In this document: positions 43,272-51,950 of the stretch, piece by piece | Layout of the letters: each line of letters starts with the position of its first letter | Position numbering within the stretch: position 1 is the stretch's first letter | Assembly (NCBI GenBank): GCA_016125095.1 | Contig: WGMK01000030.1 | Span: forward strand, 1 to 64,000 | Direction: 5' to 3' | DNA length: 64,000 nucleotides | Source of the DNA: Candidatus Hydrogenedens sp. | Lineage (GTDB): Bacteria; Hydrogenedentota; Hydrogenedentia; Hydrogenedentales; JAEUWI01 | The notes under the pieces: model-generated | Told to the model about the DNA's origin: nothing | What the model saw: only the letters and a program-made list of their open reading frames with translations | Database searches by the model: none | Program-made: the position numbers and the translations under genes

Positions 43272-44795
43272 ATGACTGCGACACGAAATAGCTCCATGAG
43301 GACGCTGATTTGCAGCGGCGCGATCCTGATTGCCGCCCTTGCGGCATCGGCTCGCGACCTCGTCGTCGATGCCGCTGCGGGTTGTGTCAAAAAAGAAGGC
43401 GAAAGCGATCTCGTTTATTGCACGATTCAAGAAGCGATCGATGCGGCATTCGCGGAGGGCGGCGGGGATGTCATCGTCAAGCAGGGCGTGTACCGCGAGA
43501 ACCTGGTGCTACGGGAAGATGTGAAGGTAGAGGGCGACGAACTAGGCGTCGTGATTGAGTTTCCGGGCGGACCGCTGCCCGAGGCGCTTGTGATGACGGC
43601 CAACCATTCGGCCCTGCACAAGGTCACGCTGCGGATTCCCGAGGGTGCCGAGGCCGGCATACCGCTCCTCAAGATTTCCGGTGTGGAAGAAGTGGAGATG
43701 GAGGACGTCGTCTTCGACGGCGGCTTCAATCGCGGCAGTATCGGGATACTCGTGCAGAACCAGTTTCTGGAGACTTCACAGGTGGTCAAGGCGACGCTGC
43801 GTCGGCTGGAAGTCGGAATCCTCGCGGAAGACACGCGCTTCCGCATCACGCGGTGCCTCTTCGAAGATATCCTGCGCGATGCCATCTATGTGCGCCCTCC
43901 GTCCGTTAAGGATTCCGGCGAATTCGAAAAGCCTGAAATCGGCGACGAGGAAGACCTCGAGTTCAGCGGCTTCAATCGCTTCCGCAACATCGGTGGTTTT
44001 TTGGATGCGGAGAACAACCCCATCAACGAGGGCGACGCCTTCCTGCTGCGCAACACGACCGGGAACGATCTGGTCGCACAGCTGAACGACTGGGGCATTT
44101 ACGACGCCGGGGACATCGCGAACGGATTTTCCTCGGCCGAGCCGGGAAGCGGCAAGACCGCCAAGGGCCTCAGCCCGGTCGTGTTCGAACCGTACCTGGG
44201 CAAGAGTATTTTCCCGGGCAGCGTGTTTGTGCGCATCCGCGATTCGGTGACGAAGACGGCGCTGGAGAATGCCGATCCTCGGCTGAAGCTGAATGCCATC
44301 GACACCGGAATCGATCCCGGCTTCGATGCCGTAAGCAAGCTGTATTCCTTCACCTTCATCAACCCGAACACCTATTCGGTGTTTGCCCAGGCGCCGGCCT
44401 ATGTGTCGGCGAGCAAGCCCGCCGTGGTGGCGGCATCGGCCATTGTGGCCATGGACATTCCGCTTGTTTCTGACGGCACGGCGGAAGGCGAGCCGGTGGA
44501 TTCGCCGCACAGCGCCGACCAGAACGCGGACGGCATGCTGGGTCTGTCGGAGTTGCTGCGGGTGGTGCAGCTATTCAACGGAACGGCCTACTTCTGCGAC
44601 GGCGGTTCCGAGGACGGCTTCTCGCTCAGCGGAGGCGACCGGCAGTGTGCACCGCACGCGGCCGACTACAAGCCGCAGGACTGGGTTATATCGCTTTCCG
44701 AAACGCTCCGTAGCGTGCAGTTCTTCAATTCCGGCGGCTACTACGCTTGCACCGGTTCCGAAGACGGCTACTGTCCCGGTGCGCCGCCCGCCTGA
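43272..44795 (+). CDS. Secreted parallel beta-helix protein with dockerin-like tag
   Basis: 507 residues. A signal peptide starts at residue 1 or 9 (MRTLICSGAILIAALAASAR); no strong binding site decides between the ATGs at 43272 and 43296. Residues ~40-240 are a right-handed beta-helix of the pectin-lyase-like type (CTIQEAIDAAFAEGGGDVIV, then YRENLVL). An unassigned domain follows. The last ~95 residues are two dockerin-like repeats (HSADQNADGMLGLSELLRVV; SLSETLRSVQFFN), each with the Cys pair and an EDG[FY] turn. It closes the kinase-lipoprotein-barrel operon and overlaps the end of the opposite gene by 28 bases. It may be a substrate of that system. Confidence 0.78.
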   Translation: MTATRNSSMRTLICSGAILIAALAASARDLVVDAAAGCVKKEGESDLVYCTIQEAIDAAFAEGGGDVIVKQGVYRENLVLREDVKVEGDELGVVIEFPGGPLPEALVMTANHSALHKVTLRIPEGAEAGIPLLKISGVEEVEMEDVVFDGGFNRGSIGILVQNQFLETSQVVKATLRRLEVGILAEDTRFRITRCLFEDILRDAIYVRPPSVKDSGEFEKPEIGDEEDLEFSGFNRFRNIGGFLDAENNPINEGDAFLLRNTTGNDLVAQLNDWGIYDAGDIANGFSSAEPGSGKTAKGLSPVVFEPYLGKSIFPGSVFVRIRDSVTKTALENADPRLKLNAIDTGIDPGFDAVSKLYSFTFINPNTYSVFAQAPAYVSASKPAVVAASAIVAMDIPLVSDGTAEGEPVDSPHSADQNADGMLGLSELLRVVQLFNGTAYFCDGGSEDGFSLSGGDRQCAPHAADYKPQDWVISLSETLRSVQFFNSGGYYACTGSEDGYCPGAPPA

Positions 44796-45751
44796 GGCGG
44801 ACCGGCGAGGCGTTCCAGCAGCATCGGCTTGAAGCTTTCGTCGGGCAGGTAGCAATACGTGGCCGCCCGGCCCGCACGGTTATCCGGGTCGACTAGCAGA
44901 TAGGGCTTCTCCGCAGGCGGACCATCCGGCTCGCGCGTGTCGTCCGGTCCCGGCTGAATCGACACGGTCACGGGCAGGATCTTGATCTGCTTGGGATGGG
45001 TGGCCCAGCCGATGGCGAGCGTGTCGAAGGGATTGAATCCATCGCGTTCGAAGCTGTCGCGCCAAAGGCCCAGCCAGAGCTGGCTATGCTCGGCTATCCA
45101 GGTGCCCGCCGCGCTCTTGCCCCGGAGCGACTCGATGTCGGCCGCCGTGACCCACACATGCGACGAGACTTCCCATGGCGCCATCACCAGCGGCACCTTG
45201 CTCTCGAGGATAATGCGCATGGCCTCCGGGTCGTTCTCGAAATTGAAATCGCGGAAGTTCGCCTCGAGGGCTGGGTTCGGCGTAATGCGTTGCCCCGGGC
45301 GCCGGCCTGCCACCACGACGATGTGCGCGATGCGGTCGTGCAGGCCCGGATGCAGTTTCAGAAAGCTGCCGACATTGGTCAGCGGCCCAAGCGCGAGCAA
45401 CGTCATGGGCATCCCCTTAAAGGCCTCGGCCATGGCGTCGGTCGAGTCGCAGGCCGTCCCCAGCGCATCGGGACCGGCCGCTCCCGCGTAAACCCCGAGT
45501 CCCGCAGGCCCGAATTTCTCCACCACTTCCCGCGCGATGGGCAGGCCATCGGCCAGGGGTGCATTGCCGTACACCACGCTCACGCCACGCACGCGCAGCT
45601 CGGGGGAGTGAAAGGCCTGAATCAACGCCAAGGCATCGTCCACGTCCGCATCCGGAAGGCCCGCCGCAGGGTCCACGTCCAGCCACACGTTCATGATCTG
45701 TGCTTGCGCTGCGGGCGCGAACAGGGCGGCGGCGGCCAGCAGGAGGGCCAT
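44768..45751 (-). CDS. Exported nucleoside hydrolase-like protein (IunH family)
   Basis: 327 residues. The ATG at 45751 shares a base with the stop of the upstream gene (TGATG). A signal peptide (MALLLAAAALFAPAAQAQ) is unusual for this mostly cytoplasmic family. The calcium site reads WLDVDPAAGLPDADVDDALA, an extended form of the usual DTDPGxDDA. TLLALGPLTNVGSFL, NPALEANFRDFNFENDPEA and APWEVSSHVW follow the fold. It should split a ribonucleoside into base and ribose. Partnered with a methylthioribose-kinase-like gene, methylthioadenosine is a possible substrate; purine nucleoside scavenging is an alternative. Confidence 0.8.
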   Translation of the reverse strand: MALLLAAAALFAPAAQAQIMNVWLDVDPAAGLPDADVDDALALIQAFHSPELRVRGVSVVYGNAPLADGLPIAREVVEKFGPAGLGVYAGAAGPDALGTACDSTDAMAEAFKGMPMTLLALGPLTNVGSFLKLHPGLHDRIAHIVVVAGRRPGQRITPNPALEANFRDFNFENDPEAMRIILESKVPLVMAPWEVSSHVWVTAADIESLRGKSAAGTWIAEHSQLWLGLWRDSFERDGFNPFDTLAIGWATHPKQIKILPVTVSIQPGPDDTREPDGPPAEKPYLLVDPDNRAGRAATYCYLPDESFKPMLLERLAGPPQAGGAPGQ

Positions 45752-46803
45752 CAATCGAGTGTCCACAACAGTCTCCAATCCTTGGTGAGCATGGCACGGC
45801 GCGCGGCGTGCAGCCGTTGCGCGCGGAATCCGCACGAGGGCGCGATGGGCAGCTGGGCGACTCCGAGCAGGCGGCGCATGACCTCGGCTGCGGCATAGCT
45901 GGCTATCCAGCCCTCGTCCAAGGGCAGCGCCGAACCGTAGGATTCCAGCAGCAGCGTGGCGTCTGTGCGGGGGCGGTCCGCCAGGCAAAAGTGCGCCAGC
46001 GCGATCGCCACGTCGAACTCGGGATCGCCGTAGAAGCAGAATTCCGGATCGATGACCCGGATGCCCGATGGTGTGCGGAGCCAGCTACCCGGAAAGAAAT
46101 CGCCGTGGAGCAGGCAGGGGCCGTCGGCCAGGTAGCGATGGCCGGTCTGTTCGCTGAGGCTCTGGTATAGGGTGTCCTTCCGCAGCGATTCCGCGACGGT
46201 CGTCAGCCCCGGTTCGAGCGCCTCGAGATCGACACCGTTGTTGTGCAGCAAGGGCACTCGAAAGATGTGCTCATGGTTGAGCGCCCGCATGTCCAGGTTT
46301 GCGAATGCCGGGTCGGGCATTCCACGGCTCGCCTGATGCAGCGTCGCGATAAACGCGCCCAGCGTCCGGATCTCCTCGGCCGCAATCGGCGCGCCGCCGT
46401 AGATCGAAGTGAGGTCGGAGGCTTCTCCCAGGTCTTCCAGCAGGAGGCAGCGGTACGCCGCGCTCGCTGCATGCAGCTGGGGCATGCGGTCGCGTACTGG
46501 GGGGATGCGGCTGGCGCGCTCGTAGAACCGGAACTCCGCAATCGCCCGGTCCCAAGGCGCGGGAATGAAGTTGTACTTTTCGACCCAGGGGCGCGCCTGC
46601 TTGAGGATTACGGAGCGGCGGTTCGTGACGACCCGCAGTGTGAGGTTCATGTTGCCCTCGCCGGCACGCGCGCACGATTCCACCTGCTCGCCGGGGTCGA
46701 GCCAGCCCTCGGCCTGCATCAGGGTCTGCACGGCCTCGAGGGCGCCATCTTCCAGCCAGGGGAAATCCGGCCGCTTGGCTTTCCATTCGTCAGGCAGGGA
46801 CAT
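45751..46803 (-). CDS. Methylthioribose kinase-like phosphotransferase
   Basis: 350 residues, slightly shorter than typical MtnK. The aminoglycoside-phosphotransferase fold is clear. The N-lobe has AGEGNMNLTLRV and SVILKQARPWVEKY (nucleotide-binding Lys). The C-lobe has LLHGDFFPGSWL (catalytic Asp) and VIDPEFCFYGDPEFDVA, which closely follows the VIDPEFAFYGPMGFD block of S-methyl-5-thioribose kinases. It would phosphorylate methylthioribose in methionine salvage, downstream of the nucleoside hydrolase that it overlaps. Other sugar or choline substrates cannot be excluded. Confidence 0.7.
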   Translation of the reverse strand: MSLPDEWKAKRPDFPWLEDGALEAVQTLMQAEGWLDPGEQVESCARAGEGNMNLTLRVVTNRRSVILKQARPWVEKYNFIPAPWDRAIAEFRFYERASRIPPVRDRMPQLHAASAAYRCLLLEDLGEASDLTSIYGGAPIAAEEIRTLGAFIATLHQASRGMPDPAFANLDMRALNHEHIFRVPLLHNNGVDLEALEPGLTTVAESLRKDTLYQSLSEQTGHRYLADGPCLLHGDFFPGSWLRTPSGIRVIDPEFCFYGDPEFDVAIALAHFCLADRPRTDATLLLESYGSALPLDEGWIASYAAAEVMRRLLGVAQLPIAPSCGFRAQRLHAARRAMLTKDWRLLWTLD

Positions 46804-46859
46804 CGTGGGAACTCCGCAGAAGCAAGGATACCCGATTCGGCCCGCCGCATGCGGCGCGG

Positions 46860-47600
46860 TCAGGCCTCAAGCGCAGTGAGGACCCGGAGCAGGTTGTCCG
46901 CGTGATGATTGCCCGCCACGCCCGCTGCATAGCCGCCGATGGTTTTCTGCTCGAGCAGGCCGCCGCGACGTCCGGCCTCGGCCAACAGCTGCGCGCCTTC
47001 CGAGCCGGGCCGGGCCAGGTACAGCTTCATCGGCCGGCCGCAGCAGTTGTAAAGCAACTCGACCATTCCGTCGGTATCGCTATCCCGCGCGCCCAGCAGA
47101 GCCACGGCGTGCTCGGACGCCGGGGGCATAGCGTCGAAATCGTTCAGGGCGAGCGCGAAATCGTGGTCGCGCAGGAACGTCTCCACGGCCGCACGGTCCG
47201 GCGTCGTCTGCGATTCCGCCGCGAGGGCCTCTACCGTGGGGGCGTTCACCGCGAGGGCCTCCGGCACGGCGCGGTTCAGGGCCATCCAGGCCGCGCCCGC
47301 CACCAGCACCAGCGCGGCAGCGGCCGCCAGGCCAGCAGCCCAGGCGAACACGGGACGCCGCGAGACGCGGGCCGGCTTCCGCTGGGCGACCTGGCCCGCG
47401 ATGGAGCGCCAGAGCGCTTCGGGACAGTCGGGACCCTCCAGGAGCCTCTCCACGAGCAATTCTTCCAGATGGACTTCATGGGCCATCCGGGTCTGCTCCG
47501 TTTCGGAGAGCTGCTGCTGGAAATGCAGGGCCTCGGCCGGTGTGACCTCACGGTCCAGGTTCGCCATCCAGAGGTGGTCTTTTTCTGTGCGGTTCAGCAT
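46860..47600 (-). CDS. Membrane anti-sigma factor (second pair)
   Basis: 246 residues, 6 bases after the ECF gene stop. The N-terminal part (~1-75) is helical and cytoplasmic (DREVTPAEALHFQQQLSETE). One membrane helix is at ~86-108 (VFAWAAGLAAAAALVLVAGA). The C-terminal periplasmic domain carries a CC pair (YNCCGRPMKLYL) and AGNHHADNLLRVL, so metal or redox sensing is conceivable. The order ECF then single-pass protein supports the anti-sigma call; no zinc finger is seen. Confidence 0.7.
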   Translation of the reverse strand: MLNRTEKDHLWMANLDREVTPAEALHFQQQLSETEQTRMAHEVHLEELLVERLLEGPDCPEALWRSIAGQVAQRKPARVSRRPVFAWAAGLAAAAALVLVAGAAWMALNRAVPEALAVNAPTVEALAAESQTTPDRAAVETFLRDHDFALALNDFDAMPPASEHAVALLGARDSDTDGMVELLYNCCGRPMKLYLARPGSEGAQLLAEAGRRGGLLEQKTIGGYAAGVAGNHHADNLLRVLTALEA

Positions 47601-47606
47601 AGGCGG

Positions 47607-48206
47607 TTACTCGTTCTGCATCCGTTGCGTGTGTTCGTCGGGGGCTTCCTTTTCCAGCAGGCGCGGCAGGTTCCGTACCAGGCCGCGCTCGCGTGCGTAT
47701 TCGAGCAGCTCGCTGCGCAGCTTTGCCCGGCCGCGCGCCAGGTGCGTCATCACGGTCGGCGCGGGAATGCCCATCACCTCGGCGATTTCGTTGTAGGAGA
47801 GCTTTTCGGCGCGGAGCAGCAGGCAGGCGCGCTCCTTGGGGGAACAATGCGCAAAGGCCCGGTGCACCTCGTCGCCGCATTCCTGCATGAAGCGATCGGA
47901 ATCCTCCAGGATATCCGCGTAGCCCCGGTCGTTGCCGAGTTCGACGAACGAGCTCTCCGGCGTATCGTCGAGCGGACGCGGCGTGCGCATCGTGTCGCGG
48001 TTCGCCACGAAGCACTTGTTGGTCAGGATCTTGTACATCCAGGCGCGGAAGTTCGAGCCCGGCTCGAAGCGGTGCCAGTTTTCCCAGGCGGCCAGCACCG
48101 CCGCGGCGAACACGTCTTCCGCCACGCCGCGGTCCCATACCGTGCGCAGGGCATAGCGGTACAATTCGTTCTTGTACCGCTCGAATTGGGTCATGAATTC
48201 ATCCAT
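47607..48206 (-). CDS. ECF-type RNA polymerase sigma factor (second pair)
   Basis: 199 residues. Region 2 at ~8-75: YKNELYRYALRTVWDRGVAE then SNFRAWMYKILTNKCFVANR. Region 4 at ~120-175: SPKERACLLLRAEKLSYNEI then AEVMGIPAPTVMTHLARGRA. The start is uncertain between 48206 and 48194. It begins 36 bases after a glycosyltransferase gene on the same strand and is followed at 6 bases by the anti-sigma gene. The CC-pair sensor on its partner suggests an envelope metal or redox stimulus; this is inferred. Confidence 0.9.
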   Translation of the reverse strand: MDEFMTQFERYKNELYRYALRTVWDRGVAEDVFAAAVLAAWENWHRFEPGSNFRAWMYKILTNKCFVANRDTMRTPRPLDDTPESSFVELGNDRGYADILEDSDRFMQECGDEVHRAFAHCSPKERACLLLRAEKLSYNEIAEVMGIPAPTVMTHLARGRAKLRSELLEYARERGLVRNLPRLLEKEAPDEHTQRMQNE

Positions 48207-48242
48207 GGCGGTGCATGCATTCTGGCCGCAGGGAATTCCAAG

Positions 48243-49580
48243 TCACGAATTTTCCCCCGGTTTACGGCCGGCCCCGCGGTACCAGCGCGCCAAGGTTTCC
48301 GGGGGGACGCCCAGGTGGAACGCCGCGATGATGGTCTGGTTGAGCAGCATGGCCCGCAGCACGCCGATCCGCCGCCAGCGCCGGGCCGAGGTGATGGCCT
48401 TGCCCGGCACGACGGCGATGCGGCCGCGCCGGGCCAGCCGCCGGACCAGCTCGTAGTCGTCCATGAGTGGCCACTCGGGATAACCGCCCGCCGCCTCGAA
48501 CGTGGTCTTACGCAGGTACAGGCCCTGGTCGCCGTAGGGGCGTTGCAGCCAGCGCGACCGGAGATCGACGAGCCACTCCAGCATCCGGAGGGCCGCGCCG
48601 GTGCCGTCTGTAGCGAACGTAAAGGCGCCCGCCGAGACGCCGGGCTGCTCGAGCGCGGCACTCATCTGGTGCGCCCAGTCCACCGGGAGGAGCGTGTCGG
48701 CGTGGAGGAAAAGCAGGATACTGCCGTGCGTGGATCTTGCGGCGGCGTTCATCTGCGCGGCGCGTCCGCCTTCGGCCGCCACCACCCGCGCGCCGAGCGC
48801 TTCGCCGATGGCTACGGTCTCATCTTTGCTGCCGCCGTCCGCGAGTATCACCTCGGTGTCGGGTTCGTGGAGCACGGTGCGTAGCGTGGATGCGATGGAG
48901 TCTTCCTCATTCCGCGCCGCGACGATGACCGAGATCTGCGGCAACGCGCATTCTTTGGTGCGCAGGGATTCCCAGACCGGGAGGTCCGCCGGGCGGTCGA
49001 CATCGTGCAGCGGCTCTAGGGCATGCAATGAAATCCCCAAGGCCTCGGCGCGCCCCATGGTTGTGCGGAGCACCGTATCGGTTCCCCACGCCGGGCCTTC
49101 GAAAAGCCCGGGCAAGGCCCGAACCGACGCGCCGCTGCGCAGGCCAATCAGGTAATAGCCGCCATCGCGGGCGGGACCGATCACGCCGTCCGAGTCGTCC
49201 AGCGCCGCAAAGGCCGACTGCATCACGCGATGATCCAGTGCCGGGCAATCCGTGCCGACGATCACCACGCGCTCGATGCCGTCGTCAAACGCGGCTTGCA
49301 TCGCCCGGGCCATGCGCGCGCCCAGGTCGCCTTCGCCCTGCGGCGCATAGTCCACGTTGCTGCCCAGCCACGATGCGATCTCAGCGCTATCGCATCCGGC
49401 AAAGCGCACCTCGATTTGTGTGCCATGCGATCGGCGCAGCCGTATCGCGTGCCGGACCGTGTGTTCGGCCATGGCCCTGTGCACGCCGGCGGCGTCCTCG
49501 GGCGTCAGCGCGCCGATGAGCCGCGTCTTCACCTTTCCCGCCATGGGGTACTTGGTGAAGACGATGAGGCGGTCGGTCAT
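48243..49580 (-). CDS. Fused TIGR04282/TIGR04283 nucleotidyl- and glycosyltransferase
   Basis: 445 residues from the ATG at 49580, overlapping the upstream stop (ATGA). The N-terminal half (~1-200) is the DUF2064/TIGR04282 domain: VFTKYPMAGKVKTRL, VIVGTDCPALD, ARDGGYYLIGL. The C-terminal half (~215-440) is a GT2-type TIGR04283 domain: ISVIVAARNEEDSI, VILADGGSKDET, LLFLHADTLLP and ARRWRRIGVLRAMLLNQ. These families are named for arsenosugar biosynthesis clusters and are usually two adjacent genes; here they are one polypeptide. No ArsS radical-SAM gene is in the window, so the product sugar is uncertain. Confidence 0.85.
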   Translation of the reverse strand: MTDRLIVFTKYPMAGKVKTRLIGALTPEDAAGVHRAMAEHTVRHAIRLRRSHGTQIEVRFAGCDSAEIASWLGSNVDYAPQGEGDLGARMARAMQAAFDDGIERVVIVGTDCPALDHRVMQSAFAALDDSDGVIGPARDGGYYLIGLRSGASVRALPGLFEGPAWGTDTVLRTTMGRAEALGISLHALEPLHDVDRPADLPVWESLRTKECALPQISVIVAARNEEDSIASTLRTVLHEPDTEVILADGGSKDETVAIGEALGARVVAAEGGRAAQMNAAARSTHGSILLFLHADTLLPVDWAHQMSAALEQPGVSAGAFTFATDGTGAALRMLEWLVDLRSRWLQRPYGDQGLYLRKTTFEAAGGYPEWPLMDDYELVRRLARRGRIAVVPGKAITSARRWRRIGVLRAMLLNQTIIAAFHLGVPPETLARWYRGAGRKPGENS

Positions 49581-51178
49581 GAGGCTTCCGCGGGGCGGTT
49601 CTTGAGATCGTTCAGCGTCCAGTCGTAGGGCAGCCAATGCACCTGCGGCGGTTGATGCGCGTCGAGCTGTTCGCCCAAAGGCGCGGAATAACTTGCGGCG
49701 AACTCGAGTATCGAACCGGCAACCTGCTCGAAATCACCTCGGTACCATTCGTAGAGCGGCGTGAGGTGCAGCGCGTTGTCCTCGAGCTGGAACCAGCGCG
49801 CATGCCGATGCACGTAGTCCGCCTGATCCTGCAGCTGCGCCTCGAGCTGATCGCCCGCGTAGGCCTCGCGACGCAGGGGCGGGCAGCCGATGGCCGCGCA
49901 CACCAGCGCGAAGTGGATACGCGGTTCGCGGAAATTCGGGCGGATGCGCTCGTGCTCGATCTCGTCGAGGCTGAGGGTTTCGCCCGCGATGCGCCATCGC
50001 TTCGCCAGCCAGCGCTCGGACGCGGGGATATCGAGAATGGACGCCTCCTGCGCGTGATCGAGAATCAGCTTGAGCGTGCAGGCATTGTAGGCGTTGAGAT
50101 AGAAGGCGAGTTTTTCGTCGCGGCTCAAGGCGTCGAAATCCGCGTCCGCGAGGGCATCGAGATAGGATTCCAGCAGGGCGTTCCGGGTGGCGAGCTCCGC
50201 GTAATCGACCCAGCCGCCTTCCGCCACGAACTCCTTCAGCAGCGCATCGTAAGCAGTGTGGTCGAAGGCGGCGCCTTCGGTGTCGGCCGCATAGGTTTCC
50301 TGCATCTCGACGGCGGGCGGGCCGGAGAACCAGCCCCCCACGTGGGCGATACCGCCGCCTACGGTCTCGAGCAGGGCAAGCGCAGCCATGAGGCCGGCGA
50401 AAGCAAACAGCCGCAGCGGTATCGGCGTGACTGCGCCGGCCGTTTCCTCCGGCCCTGCCGCGGCTTCGGGACCGTCGATGGCGACCTCGGCCAGCCGCCG
50501 CCGCGCCAGCCGCGTCAGATACACCGTGACTGCCACCGTCGCTGCGAGTCCCACGGCCAGCAGCGTCCATTCGTACGGAGATTTTTCGCGGCCGCCCGCC
50601 ACGACTTCGCCGGTCAGGGTGCCGATGTAGACGTAGAGAAAGGTGCCGGGCAGCATGGCGGCCCAACTGGTGACGACGCAGGGCCAGAATTTGATTGAGG
50701 TAAGCCCGTAGAAATAATTCTGCAGGTTGAAGGGCACGGCCGGAGACAGGCGCAGCAGCGCGACGATGCGCCAGCCGCCCTCGTCGATGGCGCGGTCGAG
50801 CGCCTGCAGCCGGGGGCGCGTGCGAATGGCTTCCTCCACGCGCGCGCGGGCGGCATAGCGCCCAATCAGAAACGCGAGCGCCGCGCCCGTGGTTGCAGAA
50901 ATCGACACGATGATCGTGCCGACGCCCAGCCCGAAGATGGCCCCGGCCGCAATGGTGAGCGCCGAAGCGGGCACGAGCAGCACCACGCCCGCGACATAGA
51001 CCACGCCCAGCGCGAGCGGCCCCCAGGCGCCGAGCGATTCAATCCATTGCTGCAGATCCGCGAAGACCTCCGGCGAGACGAGCGATCGCGTCAGTACGAA
51101 TACGGAAACAACGATGACGGCAAAGCTCAGCCATCGGGCGATACCAATCCATCGCGCAGGCGCAGCGTGTAGTGTCAT
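49577..51178 (-). CDS. TVP38/TMEM64-DUF547 fusion membrane protein
   Basis: 533 residues; the ATG at 51178 is preferred to a TTG at 51205. The first ~240 residues are a TVP38/TMEM64 (DedA-like) membrane domain: VVLLVPASALTIAAGAIFG, LLRLSPAVPFNLQNYFYGLT, GTFLYVYIGTLTG. After a further helix (~265-290) the C-terminal ~230 residues are DUF547: YLNAYNACTLKLILDHAQ, RIHFALVCAAIGCPPLRREA, PLYEWYRGDFEQ. The two parts are often neighbouring genes and here are joined, placing DUF547 outside the cytoplasm. A role in envelope lipid or metal handling is suggested by the neighbours, not shown. Confidence 0.85.
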   Translation of the reverse strand: MTLHAAPARWIGIARWLSFAVIVVSVFVLTRSLVSPEVFADLQQWIESLGAWGPLALGVVYVAGVVLLVPASALTIAAGAIFGLGVGTIIVSISATTGAALAFLIGRYAARARVEEAIRTRPRLQALDRAIDEGGWRIVALLRLSPAVPFNLQNYFYGLTSIKFWPCVVTSWAAMLPGTFLYVYIGTLTGEVVAGGREKSPYEWTLLAVGLAATVAVTVYLTRLARRRLAEVAIDGPEAAAGPEETAGAVTPIPLRLFAFAGLMAALALLETVGGGIAHVGGWFSGPPAVEMQETYAADTEGAAFDHTAYDALLKEFVAEGGWVDYAELATRNALLESYLDALADADFDALSRDEKLAFYLNAYNACTLKLILDHAQEASILDIPASERWLAKRWRIAGETLSLDEIEHERIRPNFREPRIHFALVCAAIGCPPLRREAYAGDQLEAQLQDQADYVHRHARWFQLEDNALHLTPLYEWYRGDFEQVAGSILEFAASYSAPLGEQLDAHQPPQVHWLPYDWTLNDLKNRPAEAS

Positions 51179-51410
51179 GACCAATCGAATTCCTGAACCG
51201 GACAATCCGGACTTCCTGATTGCATTCTAAGACGGGCGGACTTCATGTCGCACATCAACACCATCCGGACGACGGAAATTCATGACTTGCGATTGAGCGC
51301 CCGTCGAATCCACCCGAAGCCGGGGCGGTGGGAAGACGGACTTTCCGCGGTTCCGGCGGGCGGCGCGCGCCTGGCATTCCGAACGTCAACCCAACAAAGG
51401 AACCCGAACG

Positions 51411-51863
51411 ATGAGCGACAAGATGGTTTCCCGCCGCGATTTCTCGCGGCTGACTGCGGCAGCGGTCGGCGGCGTGATGGGCGCGGCCGGCTTGGCCTAT
51501 GCCGCCGGCGACAAGGAAATGAAGGACGGTAAAAAGGGGCCGAAGATTATGGTCGACCCCGCGCTGCTGCTGGCGGACAAGAACGTCTGCCGCGGGCTGA
51601 ACATGTGCAACGGCCATGGCAAGGGCGACCACGCCTGCGCGGGCCACGGCGCCTGCGCGTCGGTGGAGGCACACGCCTGCAACGGCATGAACGAGTGCAA
51701 GGGCCAAGGCGGCTGCGGCGGGTATCCCGGCCAGAACGCCTGCAAGGGCAAGGGCGAATGCGCCGTGCCGTTGAAGGACGACACCTGGGATATCGCCCGC
51801 AAGCAGTTCGAGAAGCTGATGAAGGACAACGGCAAGGCCGTGGGCGCCGCGCCCGCCAAGTAG
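51411..51863 (+). CDS. Bufferin-like RiPP precursor with Tat signal and five C-x5-C units
   Basis: 150 residues. The N-terminus is a twin-arginine signal (VSRRDFSRLTAAAVGGVMGA), so export after folding or modification is likely. The core holds nine Cys at 60, 66, 76, 82, 90, 96, 102, 111 and 117. They form five C-x5-C units of the type C-x-G-x3-C, separated by Gly, His and Lys. A charged C-terminal tail (~121-150) follows. Next come a DUF692 (MNIO) enzyme and a DUF2063 protein, the bufA-bufB-bufC order of copper-binding bufferins, in which MNIO enzymes turn cysteines into thiooxazole or related rings. Metal binding is inferred. Confidence 0.8.
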   Translation: MSDKMVSRRDFSRLTAAAVGGVMGAAGLAYAAGDKEMKDGKKGPKIMVDPALLLADKNVCRGLNMCNGHGKGDHACAGHGACASVEAHACNGMNECKGQGGCGGYPGQNACKGKGECAVPLKDDTWDIARKQFEKLMKDNGKAVGAAPAK

Positions 51864-51950
51864 CGCGGGATCGGGGTCAGGAATCCGCCGCGGGGCCGGG
51901 CCGGCATGCGCGCCGCCCGGCCCTCCGGCGAAACCCGAAGGAGGGCAGCG

